A stretch of DNA of 64,000 nucleotides. Source: an uncultured Roseburia sp. (GTDB lineage: Bacteria; Bacillota; Clostridia; Lachnospirales; Lachnospiraceae). The stretch spans positions 62,001 to 126,000 of the forward strand of contig CANSKO010000001.1 in assembly GCA_947647505.1 (NCBI GenBank). The letters run 5' to 3'. Below are positions 9,177 to 16,631 of the stretch, in pieces (position 1 is the stretch's first letter; each line of letters starts with the position of its first letter). A program made the position numbers and the translations under genes. The notes under the pieces were generated by a model that was given only the letters and a program-made list of their open reading frames with translations, was not told the origin of the DNA and made no database searches.

Positions 9177-9662
9177 ATGGGTAAAGTTATAAAAGTTGGA
9201 ATGGCAGACCTGAATATTTGTAAGTCACCAGACATTATAACGACGATAGGGCTTGGTTCCTGCATTGGCCTGACTTTTTATGATCCAATTACAAAAATTG
9301 GCGGCCTGGTACATTATATGCTGCCTGACAGCAGACAGACGAGGAACAACAGCAATATTGCAAAATTTGCAGACACGGGAATTGACGAATTGCTGCGGCA
9401 GATGATGAGGGCGGGGGCGAACAGAAACCGACTGGTTGCCAAAATTGCCGGAGGCGCGAAAATGTTCCAGGTCAGCGGGCTGTCCAATGTTGGAAATATT
9501 GGAGAGCGAAACGCAATTGCCGCCAAAGAGAAGCTGAGAATGCTTAAGATTCGCCTGGCGGCGGAAGACACAGGGCTTAATTATGGACGCACGGTGGAAT
9601 TGCACTGTGAAACGGGTGAATTTTATATAAAAGCAATTGGCAGGCCGGTGAAAATTATTTAA
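9177..9662 (+). CDS. cheD: Chemoreceptor glutamine deamidase CheD
   Basis: Deamidates glutamines on chemoreceptors and is sequestered by CheC. Residues fitting the catalytic triad are Thr23, Cys29 (GLGSCIGL) and His46 (GGLVHYMLP); AGGAKMF near the middle is also conserved in the family. Length is 161 residues, normal. The ribosome-binding site AAGGAGAGG precedes ATG 9177. In the B. subtilis order it sits just before the motility sigma factor; here one small membrane-protein gene intervenes. Confidence 0.95.
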   Translation: MGKVIKVGMADLNICKSPDIITTIGLGSCIGLTFYDPITKIGGLVHYMLPDSRQTRNNSNIAKFADTGIDELLRQMMRAGANRNRLVAKIAGGAKMFQVSGLSNVGNIGERNAIAAKEKLRMLKIRLAAEDTGLNYGRTVELHCETGEFYIKAIGRPVKII

Positions 9663-9688
9663 ATGACGGATAAGTGGAGGAATGGAAG

Positions 9689-9961
9689 ATGAATACAAAA
9701 TCATTGCCTGCGGTTTTGGCTTTAATTGCCGGGTTTGTGACATGCGTTATGTCATTTGTACAGCATGTGGACAGCGTGGTTTTTGCAAAGAGGTTTATCA
9801 TTGCATGCATTGTCTTTTTTGCAATAGGCGCGGTAGCCAGCGTTGTAATCAATATGAATTTTAAAAGCATGGCCGATGAAGAGGAAGAAAATACAGAAGA
9901 AGAAGGGCCGGAAGAAGAAAAACAGGACACAGAACTGGAAGCTGAGATGGGGGAAGAATAA
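9689..9961 (+). CDS. Small two-helix membrane protein with acidic tail
   Basis: Not assigned to a characterised family. The 90 residues form two hydrophobic helices (about 5-24 and 34-55) and a strongly acidic C-terminus of Glu/Asp from about residue 60. ATG 9689 is chosen because GGAGG ends 8 bases before it; a GTG at 9674 in frame overlaps that site. The gene is tightly placed between cheD and fliA, so it is probably co-expressed with the motility operon. Role unknown; an accessory membrane factor of the flagellar system is only inferred from position. Confidence 0.75.
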   Translation: MNTKSLPAVLALIAGFVTCVMSFVQHVDSVVFAKRFIIACIVFFAIGAVASVVINMNFKSMADEEEENTEEEGPEEEKQDTELEAEMGEE

Positions 9962-9985
9962 TCAGATTGGCAATGGAGGCTTGTT

Positions 9986-10750
9986 ATGAAGACAACGGAC
10001 AGGGATAAATTATGGGAATCTTATCAGAAGAACCCTTTGCCGGAGATACGGGAACAGATTATTCTGGAATATGCGCCTCTGGTCAAGGTCGTGGCCGGAA
10101 GGCTCAGCATGTACCTGGGGTATAACGTGGAATATGATGATCTGGTAGGGTACGGCGTATTTGGACTGATTGACGCCATAGACAAATACGATCCCCGAAA
10201 AGACGTGAAATTTGAAACGTATGCAAGCCTTAGAATTCGCGGCTCGATTCTGGATCAGATTCGAAAAATGGACTGGATTCCAAGAACGGTCCGGCAGAAA
10301 CAGAAAAAACTGGAAGAAGCGATCAAGCAGATTGAGATGCGGACAGGAAAGAATGCCAGCGATGAAGAAGTTGCGCAGGAGATTGGGATTTCCGAAGATG
10401 AGCTTGCCGTCTGGCAGTCACAGCTTAAAATTACAAATATCGTTTCTCTGAATGAATATGTGGAACAGGGGAGCGAGCCGGTTATGGATGCAAGAAGCAA
10501 TTCGCATTTTATACAGCCGGAAGAACAGATCCAGGAAGACGAGCTGAAATATGTGCTGAAAGACACGTTAAAGCTTCTGACGGAGAAAGAACGCAAAGTC
10601 ATAGAACTGTATTATTACGAGGAACTGACGTTAAAGGAAATCAGCAAAGTCCTTGGCGTGACGGAATCAAGAATTTCACAGCTTCATACGAAGGCATTGA
10701 TGAAGATGCGGAAGAAGATGGGAAGCTATATGGATATATTTGTAGACTGA
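9986..10750 (+). CDS. fliA: Motility sigma factor FliA/SigD (sigma-28 type)
   Basis: Alternative sigma factor that directs RNA polymerase to late flagellar and chemotaxis promoters. Region 2 is clear (LVKVVAGRLSMYLGY, YDDLVGYGVFGLIDAIDKYD, FETYASLRIRGSILDQIRK, DWIPRTVRQK), region 3 spans about 105-175, and region 4 carries the helix-turn-helix (LTLKEISKVLGVTESRISQLH). The 254-residue length is standard. The start ATG follows AATGGAGGC. It lies at the downstream end of the flagellar operon as in B. subtilis sigD. Confidence 0.95.
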   Translation: MKTTDRDKLWESYQKNPLPEIREQIILEYAPLVKVVAGRLSMYLGYNVEYDDLVGYGVFGLIDAIDKYDPRKDVKFETYASLRIRGSILDQIRKMDWIPRTVRQKQKKLEEAIKQIEMRTGKNASDEEVAQEIGISEDELAVWQSQLKITNIVSLNEYVEQGSEPVMDARSNSHFIQPEEQIQEDELKYVLKDTLKLLTEKERKVIELYYYEELTLKEISKVLGVTESRISQLHTKALMKMRKKMGSYMDIFVD

Positions 10751-10761
10751 CGGGGGAAAAT

Positions 10762-12360
10762 ATGGACAACAGAAACAGCTATTTTAAACCGGTTATTGAA
10801 AATGATGACTTGTATCTGGAAATTATTCCGGCTATGGAAGGCGGAAAAAACCTGGATACGAAAGAAGTGATTTCCTATCTTGGCAATCAGGGGTATTTTG
10901 ATTTTGACATGCGGGAATTAAACCGCGCAGCCGCATCGACGGAAGTTGAGCGTCTCTACGTTGGCAAGCGTATGGGAAGAGTGTTTGATGAAGTGATCGA
11001 GCTGTCCCTGTCGCTTGACAATATGCTTGTTCGCTGTAAATTTTATCCTGCTGCGGACGGTGGAAAGGCGATTACGCGGGAAGCTGTGCAAAATGCTCTG
11101 GATCATGAGAAGATTGTTTATGGCGTTGACGAGGCTATGATTCAAAGGCTGCTTAAAAATCGGGAGTACTGTACGGAATATCTGATTGGAAAGGGAACGC
11201 CTCCTACAATTGGAAAAGACGCCAAAATAGAATATTATTTTTCTACGCGAAAGAGCTTAAAGCCCAAGCACAATGAGGACGGCTCTGTAAATTATCATGA
11301 TTTGAATATTATCAGCAAGGTGGAGAAAGACCAGCTGATTGCACGTCTGATTCCCGCCGTGCCCGGCGAGCCGGGGCGGGATCTGCTTGGCGGAGAGCTT
11401 AAACCAAAAGAAGTGCACAATGTAAAGCTTTCCTACGCCAACAATATTCGGATATCGGAAAACGGCACAGAGCTGTATTCTGAGGTGACGGGACATGCAT
11501 CGCTGGTGCAGGGGAAGGTATTCGTATCAGGCGTTTATGAAGTTCCGGCGGATGTGGACAATTCGATTGGCGATATCAATTATCCCGGAAACGTATCGGT
11601 AAAGGGAAATGTAAAGAGCGGCTTTATTATTCATGCGAATGGAGACATTATCGTAGAAGGCGTCGTAGAGGGCGCGCAGCTTTATGCGGGCGGTCAGATT
11701 ATACTCAAACGGGGCATTCATGGCATGGGCAAAGGACTTCTTTCGGCTAAAAGCAATATTGTTTCCAAATTTTTAGAAGGCGCGACCGTAAAGTCGGGCG
11801 GCTATATTGAAACGGAATCCATTATCCAGAGCAATGTGTCTGCAAATTCCGAAGTGATTGTCAGCGGCGGAAAGGGACTGATCCGGGGCGGCCAGGTCAG
11901 GGTCAGCAATAAAGTTTCCGCGCGCGTCATCGGTTCGACGATGGGGATTGCGACGCACATCGAAGTGGGCGTAGAGCCAAAGAAACTGGAGCGTTTTTCT
12001 GAGTTACAGCAGGAAGCGAAAGAGATTGGCAAAAAAATCGAAGCCATCCGTCCGATTCTGGTGAATTACAGTGAAAAGCTAAAAGCGGGCGTGGCCATTG
12101 CGCCGGAGAAAATGCATTATCTGAAGACGCAGGCGATTGCATTAAAGACGCTGCAAAAGCAGTTTGCGCCGGTGAATGAGGAAATCAACCGTCTGCGCAT
12201 GGAATTTATCGAAGCGGGAAGGGCGAAAGTTGAGGTACAGGACGTCATTTATCCAGGCGTGACGATCAAGATGTCGGAGCTGTCTCTGACGACGAAGCGG
12301 GAGCGGAAGTACTGTCAGTTTATAAAGGCCGACGGAGAAATAAAAGTAACAAATCTGTAA
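10762..12360 (+). CDS. FapA family protein (DUF342)
   Basis: Member of the FapA/DUF342 family, whose proteins have an N-terminal alpha/beta region, a right-handed beta-helix and a C-terminal coiled coil. Here residues about 90-250 match the N-terminal part, about 255-400 carry repeating Gly/Val turns of a beta-helix (SIGDINYPGNVSVKGNVKSG and following), and 405-475 form a predicted coiled coil. Length of 532 residues is ordinary. The biochemical role is not established; the gene is common behind fliA in Lachnospiraceae-type motility operons, suggesting a motility or polar-organisation role. It starts 11 bases after fliA. Confidence 0.85.
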   Translation: MDNRNSYFKPVIENDDLYLEIIPAMEGGKNLDTKEVISYLGNQGYFDFDMRELNRAAASTEVERLYVGKRMGRVFDEVIELSLSLDNMLVRCKFYPAADGGKAITREAVQNALDHEKIVYGVDEAMIQRLLKNREYCTEYLIGKGTPPTIGKDAKIEYYFSTRKSLKPKHNEDGSVNYHDLNIISKVEKDQLIARLIPAVPGEPGRDLLGGELKPKEVHNVKLSYANNIRISENGTELYSEVTGHASLVQGKVFVSGVYEVPADVDNSIGDINYPGNVSVKGNVKSGFIIHANGDIIVEGVVEGAQLYAGGQIILKRGIHGMGKGLLSAKSNIVSKFLEGATVKSGGYIETESIIQSNVSANSEVIVSGGKGLIRGGQVRVSNKVSARVIGSTMGIATHIEVGVEPKKLERFSELQQEAKEIGKKIEAIRPILVNYSEKLKAGVAIAPEKMHYLKTQAIALKTLQKQFAPVNEEINRLRMEFIEAGRAKVEVQDVIYPGVTIKMSELSLTTKRERKYCQFIKADGEIKVTNL

Positions 12361-12387
12361 ATGCATTCTATATGTTGAGGTGATAGT

Positions 12388-12705
12388 ATGGCGGTTGGAC
12401 CAGTGACGTTAAATGGGATGATTCCAAGAACGCAGGATTTCAGCACGATTAAGCAGCAGGAAGATAATAAGCCCGGTATGGAGCAGCAATACCTTCAGGC
12501 GCATATGAAGGCGAACAAGGAACGGCAGATTCATCAGGTGAACCATGCGGATGACGCCGGAGAGCACAAAAAGAAGTACGACGCCAAAGAAAAAGGCAGC
12601 AATGAGTACAAAGGTCAGCAGAATAAGAAGAAAAAGGAAGCGAAAAAGCAGCCGGAGAAAGGGACGTACGTGCGGCCATCCGGTGGTTTTGACATAAAAG
12701 CTTAG
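12388..12705 (+). CDS. Small basic hypothetical protein of the motility operon
   Basis: A 105-residue hydrophilic protein with no membrane segment. The N-terminal part is Gln/Thr-rich, the middle (about 65-95) is very Lys-rich, and it ends in GGFDIKA, a tail that looks conserved-type. AGGTGATAGT precedes ATG 12388. It sits 27 bases after the FapA gene and 12 bases before the next gene, so it is almost surely in the operon. Function unknown; the basic middle could bind nucleic acid or acidic proteins, but nothing in the sequence proves it. Confidence 0.75.
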   Translation: MAVGPVTLNGMIPRTQDFSTIKQQEDNKPGMEQQYLQAHMKANKERQIHQVNHADDAGEHKKKYDAKEKGSNEYKGQQNKKKKEAKKQPEKGTYVRPSGGFDIKA

Positions 12706-12717
12706 AGGAGAGTGCAT

Positions 12718-13410
12718 ATGGCGGGAATAGAAATGCTGTTACTGGTGATCGGCGTTGTGTTTTATGTTGCCAGTTTCTTTGTTACGGAGAAGTTAGGGCC
12801 AGGCGAATTAAATAAAATCGGAGAAATGAGCAATGACGAAATTCAAAAGATCATGGAGCGTGAGCTTTCGAAGGTAACGGCACAGATTGAAGGAAAAGTC
12901 GAAGAAAAAGCGGAAGCGGCTCTGAAAAAGGCAGAGCGTTCCATGGAAAAAGAGTGCAATGAAAAGATTATGGCAATCAGCGAATATTCGGATACGGTTG
13001 TAGAGGATATGAACAAAACGCATAATGAGATTATGTTTCTCTACAGCATGCTGAATGACAAACATACGGAACTGACTGGTTTTTCAGCCAAACTGCAGGA
13101 GCTGGCCGTGAAATTAAAACAGAAGGACGAAGAAATTACGGGACGGCTGCACCATCAGGCGTCTGCGGCGGCAAAACAGGAAGAGGCTTCGCAGGAGGAT
13201 GCACAGCCGGAGGCTGTGCGGGCGGAACCGGAGGACGAAGCTTTTTTGGAGGAAGAGGAGACGACTCTGGACGAAGCAAATCATAATGCGGCAATTCTTG
13301 CCCTTCATAAAGAAGGCTGTTCCGCGATTGACATCGCAAGAGAGCTGGCGCTTGGACTTGGTGAGGTGCAACTGGTGATAGGATTATATGAAGGGAAGAA
13401 AAAGAAGTGA
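12718..13410 (+). CDS. Membrane-anchored coiled-coil protein (DUF6115-like)
   Basis: Begins with one membrane helix (residues 1-22), followed by a long charged coiled coil (about 30-135), an acidic linker (about 140-185) and a short C-terminal helix-turn-helix-like segment (AAILALHKEGCSAIDIAREL, then a hydrophobic stretch). This matches the architecture of the DUF6115 proteins found beside flagellar genes in Clostridia. ATG 12718 is chosen over GTG 12712 because AGGAG lies 7 bases upstream of it. The last 4 bases overlap the next gene (GTGA). Exact function is unknown. Confidence 0.8.
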   Translation: MAGIEMLLLVIGVVFYVASFFVTEKLGPGELNKIGEMSNDEIQKIMERELSKVTAQIEGKVEEKAEAALKKAERSMEKECNEKIMAISEYSDTVVEDMNKTHNEIMFLYSMLNDKHTELTGFSAKLQELAVKLKQKDEEITGRLHHQASAAAKQEEASQEDAQPEAVRAEPEDEAFLEEEETTLDEANHNAAILALHKEGCSAIDIARELALGLGEVQLVIGLYEGKKKK

Positions 13411-13985
13411 AGCTGAAATATTATCTGAGAGGCGTTGGAATCGGCATTGTCGTTACGACCCTTTTGTTTATGATTCTTTTGTTTGTGCGGAAGGAAGAGG
13501 CGCCGCAGGAGGAAAAGGGGCAGAATACGGAGTCAAAGACGGTTGCGTCTCTGGAAAAGGATGCGCAGAAGGCGACGGAGGATGAGAAGTCAGGAGACAA
13601 AACGGATTCTGAAGAAATGCAGTCCGATCAGACAGACGATGAAAAAAAGCAGCCGGATCAGAAGGAGACGGAGCAGCCGGATGCAAACCGGCCGGAGGAA
13701 ATGGAGCCGGAAACGGAAAACGCGTCAGAGGCTCAACCAGATGCGGAAGAGGCGTCGGAATCCAAAACAAAAGAAAAAGTGAGATTTGAAATCAAAGGCG
13801 GGGAATATTCGGACACAATTAGCCGTAAGCTTGCCGAGCAGGGATTGATCGACAGCGCGGAGAAATTCAATCGCTTTCTGGTGGAAAAGGATTATGACAA
13901 TCTGATTCTGCCCGGCATATACGATATTCCAAAAGACGCCACATATGAAGAAATTGCAGCGCTTCTGGTTACGAAAGTAGAATAA
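13407..13985 (+). CDS. Membrane-anchored protein with MltG/YceG-type small domain
   Basis: Residues 8-28 form a membrane anchor, 30-125 a low-complexity Glu/Gln/Asp/Lys linker, and about 125-190 a small domain (VRFEIKGGEYSDTISRKL, then LPGIYDIPKDATYEEIAALL) like the LysM-like N-terminal subdomain of endolytic transglycosylase MltG. The catalytic transglycosylase domain is absent, so an enzymatic role is unlikely; cell-wall binding is more plausible. GTG start overlaps the previous stop. It is the last gene of the motility transcription unit in this window. Confidence 0.78.
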   Translation: MKLKYYLRGVGIGIVVTTLLFMILLFVRKEEAPQEEKGQNTESKTVASLEKDAQKATEDEKSGDKTDSEEMQSDQTDDEKKQPDQKETEQPDANRPEEMEPETENASEAQPDAEEASESKTKEKVRFEIKGGEYSDTISRKLAEQGLIDSAEKFNRFLVEKDYDNLILPGIYDIPKDATYEEIAALLVTKVE

Positions 13986-14002
13986 GAAAAGAGGAAAATG
14001 GC

Positions 14003-14031
14003 TTGCATATGATTTGAAATTGTGCTATATT
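14003..14031 (+). promoter_or_regulatory. Sigma-A type promoter of rplS
   Basis: TTGCAT and TATATT separated by 17 bases. Transcription would start near 14038, leaving a leader of about 75 bases before rplS. The leader contains CTCTGTTACAGAAGCG, which could fold into a small hairpin as in L19 leader RNAs; that identity is not established. Confidence 0.75.
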
Positions 14032-14111
14032 GGAATAGTTGTGTGAAGTATGCGATGGTCCTCTGTTACAGAAGCGTATTAAGAACATCGGAGAAATTAG
14101 GAGGAAATAAA

Positions 14112-14465
14112 ATGAACGCAGGTGAAATCATCAGAAGCATCGAAGCTGAGCAGATGAAGGCAGAGCCGCCTCAGTTTCATGTGGGAGACACCGTAAGGGT
14201 TTACGGTAAGATTAAGGAAGGCAATCGTGAAAGGATTCAGGTCTTCGAAGGCATTGTATTAAAGAAACAGGGCGGAAGCAGCCGGGAGACATTCACGGTT
14301 CGCAAGTTTTCCAGTGGCGTCGGCGTTGAGAAGACATGGCCGCTTCATTCTCCAAACGTGGAGAAAGTTGAAATTGTTCGTTATGGAAAAGTCAGAAGGG
14401 CAAAATTAAACTATTTAAGAGGACGTACCGGAAAGTCTGCAAAGGTAAAAGAATTAGTAAGATAG
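14112..14465 (+). CDS. rplS: 50S ribosomal protein L19
   Basis: Large-subunit ribosomal protein near the 30S/50S interface. The 117 residues contain the family hallmarks [54 protein letters not shown], and the terminal [20 protein letters not shown] 14112 has an ideal AGGAGGAAATAAA site; the frame is open upstream to about 14022 but that part is the leader. It opens the rplS-lepB-ylqF-rnhB block. Confidence 0.98.
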   Translation: MNAGEIIRSIEAEQMKAEPPQFHVGDTVRVYGKIKEGNRERIQVFEGIVLKKQGGSSRETFTVRKFSSGVGVEKTWPLHSPNVEKVEIVRYGKVRRAKLNYLRGRTGKSAKVKELVR

Positions 14466-14473
14466 TGCATTGG

Positions 14474-14519
14474 CAGCCGCATCCTGTTCTGGGAAAATTC
14501 CAGCAGGTGCGGCTGTTTT
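14474..14519 (+). terminator. Terminator/attenuator between rplS and lepB
   Basis: CAGCCGCATCCTG at 14474-14486 pairs with CAGGTGCGGCTG at 14504-14515 (one bulge), followed by TTTT. It probably lowers read-through so that lepB and later genes are expressed less than rplS. Confidence 0.75.
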
Positions 14520-14536
14520 CACAGGAAAGAAGAACG

Positions 14537-15118
14537 ATGAGAAAAAAAAACGGACTGCATTTTGGACAGGAGAAAAAGAAAGTAAATATACCCGTCATTC
14601 GGGAAATCGTGACATGGGTCGTTGAGATATGCATTGTGCTTGCAATTGCTTTTGTATTTGTTCATTACATTGGCCTGCGCACCAGCGTGGTAGGGCAGTC
14701 CATGTCGCCTACGCTGGAAAACCGGCAGGAGATTCTGGTGAATCGTTTTATCTATTCCATTTCAAACCCAAAGCCCAACGACATCATTGTCTTTTTGCCT
14801 AATGGCAATGAAAAATCGCATTATTACGTAAAACGCGTGATCGGCGTGCCGGGCGACGTTGTACAGGTGAAGGACGGCGCCGTCTATGTCAATGGAGAAT
14901 TGTTTGAAGAGGCGGTGGAAACGGCTGCGATTCTGGATGCGGAGCTGGCCGAAGAAGAAATCCGGCTGGAAGAAGATGAATATTTTGTATTGGGAGACAA
15001 CCGAAACAACAGCGAAGACAGCCGATATGCAAACATAGGGAATGTAAAAAAAGAACATATTACAGGAAAAGCCTGGTTTATCGTATCTCCATACAAGGAC
15101 TTTGGCTTTTTGGATTAG
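14537..15118 (+). CDS. lepB: Signal peptidase I
   Basis: Membrane serine protease that removes signal peptides from exported proteins. One N-terminal membrane helix (about 20-44) is followed by the catalytic serine in GQSMSPT (Ser55), the lysine general base in YYVKRVIGVPGD (Lys99) and the box GDNRNNSEDSR. Length is 193 residues. ATG 14537 follows AGGAAAGAAG; the upstream in-frame GTG at 14465 lies across the terminator hairpin and is rejected. It stands between rplS and ylqF, a common Clostridia order. Confidence 0.95.
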   Translation: MRKKNGLHFGQEKKKVNIPVIREIVTWVVEICIVLAIAFVFVHYIGLRTSVVGQSMSPTLENRQEILVNRFIYSISNPKPNDIIVFLPNGNEKSHYYVKRVIGVPGDVVQVKDGAVYVNGELFEEAVETAAILDAELAEEEIRLEEDEYFVLGDNRNNSEDSRYANIGNVKKEHITGKAWFIVSPYKDFGFLD

Positions 15119-15131
15119 AACAGGAGAGAAT

Positions 15132-15998
15132 ATGCAGTTTCAGTGGTATCCGGGACATATGATGAAGGCAAAACGCCAGATGCAGGAAGATTTAAAGCTG
15201 ATCGACCTGATCATTGAGCTGGTGGATGCAAGGATTCCGGGCGCAAGCCGGAATCCGGATATTGACGCGCTTGGAAAGCAGAAGTCCCGTTTGATTTTAA
15301 TGAACAAGGCGGATCTGGCGGACGAGAAGAAGACAGAAAGCTGGAAGCGGTATTTTATGGATAAAGGATATTCCGCCGTCTGTCTGGACGCCAGAAGCAA
15401 AAGCGGGATGAAAAAGATTCAGAATGCAATTCTGGAAGCCTGTAAAGAAAAAATAGAGCGCAATCGCAGAAGAGGCATTTTAAACCGTCCGGTACGCGCG
15501 ATGGTGGTAGGGATTCCCAATGTAGGCAAGTCTACGTTTATCAATACGTACGCTGGAAAGGCCTGCGCCAAAACAGGAAACCGGCCCGGCGTAACAAAGG
15601 GCAGGCAGTGGATTCGTCTGAATAAGAATACAGAGCTTTTGGATACGCCCGGCATCCTCTGGCCCAAATTTGAAGATCCGAAGGCCGGACTGTATCTGGC
15701 GTTGATCGGATCAATCCGGGATGAGATTTTAAATTTGAATGAGATGGCGCTTTCGCTGCTTACCTTTTGCAAAGAAGCCTATCCGGGCGCGCTTTTGGAG
15801 CGCTACGACATAGAAGAAGAGGCGGAGGCCTCCGGGCTTCTTTCGCAGATTGCCCGAAAGAGAAATTGTGTGAAAAAGGGAGAGGAGCTTGATTTTGACC
15901 GGGTATCCACGCTGATTCTGGATGATTTTCGCAGCGGCAGACTGGGCAGATTTACGTTAGAGACGCCGGAAGACGGAGGATGGCATGAGCGGGGATAA
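15132..15998 (+). CDS. ylqF: Ribosome biogenesis GTPase YlqF (RbgA)
   Basis: Circularly permuted GTPase required for a late step of 50S assembly. The start MQFQWYPGHMMKAKRQM is diagnostic. The G4-like motif LNKADLAD comes first, then GIPNVGKST (G1) and DTPGILWPKFE (G3), the permuted order. The C-terminal helical domain runs from about residue 185. The ATG at 15132 follows CAGGAGAGAA. It overlaps rnhB by 14 bases. Confidence 0.95.
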   Translation: MQFQWYPGHMMKAKRQMQEDLKLIDLIIELVDARIPGASRNPDIDALGKQKSRLILMNKADLADEKKTESWKRYFMDKGYSAVCLDARSKSGMKKIQNAILEACKEKIERNRRRGILNRPVRAMVVGIPNVGKSTFINTYAGKACAKTGNRPGVTKGRQWIRLNKNTELLDTPGILWPKFEDPKAGLYLALIGSIRDEILNLNEMALSLLTFCKEAYPGALLERYDIEEEAEASGLLSQIARKRNCVKKGEELDFDRVSTLILDDFRSGRLGRFTLETPEDGGWHERG

Positions 15999-16623
15999 GC
16001 AGGATAAGCTGCGGGCGGAAATCGAACGGATGGAAGCGCTGAAAGCATATGAGCGGGAATATGCGTCGTTTGGATACGTTTGCGGAATCGACGAAGCGGG
16101 AAGAGGGCCGTTTGCCGGCCCGGTCGTAGCAGGTGCGGTTATTCTTCCAAAAGACTGTCAGATCTTGTATATCAATGATTCCAAAAAGCTTTCGCCCAAA
16201 AAGCGGGAAGCGCTGTATCCTGTTATTTTGGAAGAGGCGGTGGCAGTCGGGGTTGGCATGGCGTCGCCGCAGCGGATTGACGAAATTAATATTTTACAGG
16301 CAACATATGAAGCCATGCGTGAGGCTATTCAGAATCTGAGCGTAAAACCCGATATATTATTAAACGATGCGGTAACGATTCCGGGAATTGCGATACGTCA
16401 GGTTCCGATTGTAAAGGGCGATGCAAAAAGCATTTCCATTGGCGCGGCGAGCATCATCGCCAAAGTCAGACGGGACAGACTGATGGAGGAATACGATAAA
16501 ATCTATCCGGAATACGGGTTTGCATCGCATAAAGGATATGGAACGGCGGCGCACATTGCCGCGCTGAGGGCGTATGGCCCCACGCCAATTCACCGCAGCA
16601 CGTTTATTCGAAAATATGTTTGA
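15985..16623 (+). CDS. rnhB: Ribonuclease HII
   Basis: Endonuclease that removes ribonucleotides from RNA/DNA hybrids. Catalytic acids lie in CGIDEAGRGPFAGPVVA and in LLNDAV; the GAASIIAKVRRDR and SHKGYGTAAH segments are characteristic. The N-terminus has a short charged helix often found in Firmicutes RNase HII. ATG follows GACGGAGGA inside the end of ylqF. The order ylqF-rnhB-ylqG-ylqH is as in B. subtilis. Confidence 0.96.
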   Translation: MSGDKQDKLRAEIERMEALKAYEREYASFGYVCGIDEAGRGPFAGPVVAGAVILPKDCQILYINDSKKLSPKKREALYPVILEEAVAVGVGMASPQRIDEINILQATYEAMREAIQNLSVKPDILLNDAVTIPGIAIRQVPIVKGDAKSISIGAASIIAKVRRDRLMEEYDKIYPEYGFASHKGYGTAAHIAALRAYGPTPIHRSTFIRKYV

Positions 16624-16631
16624 GAAGGATC

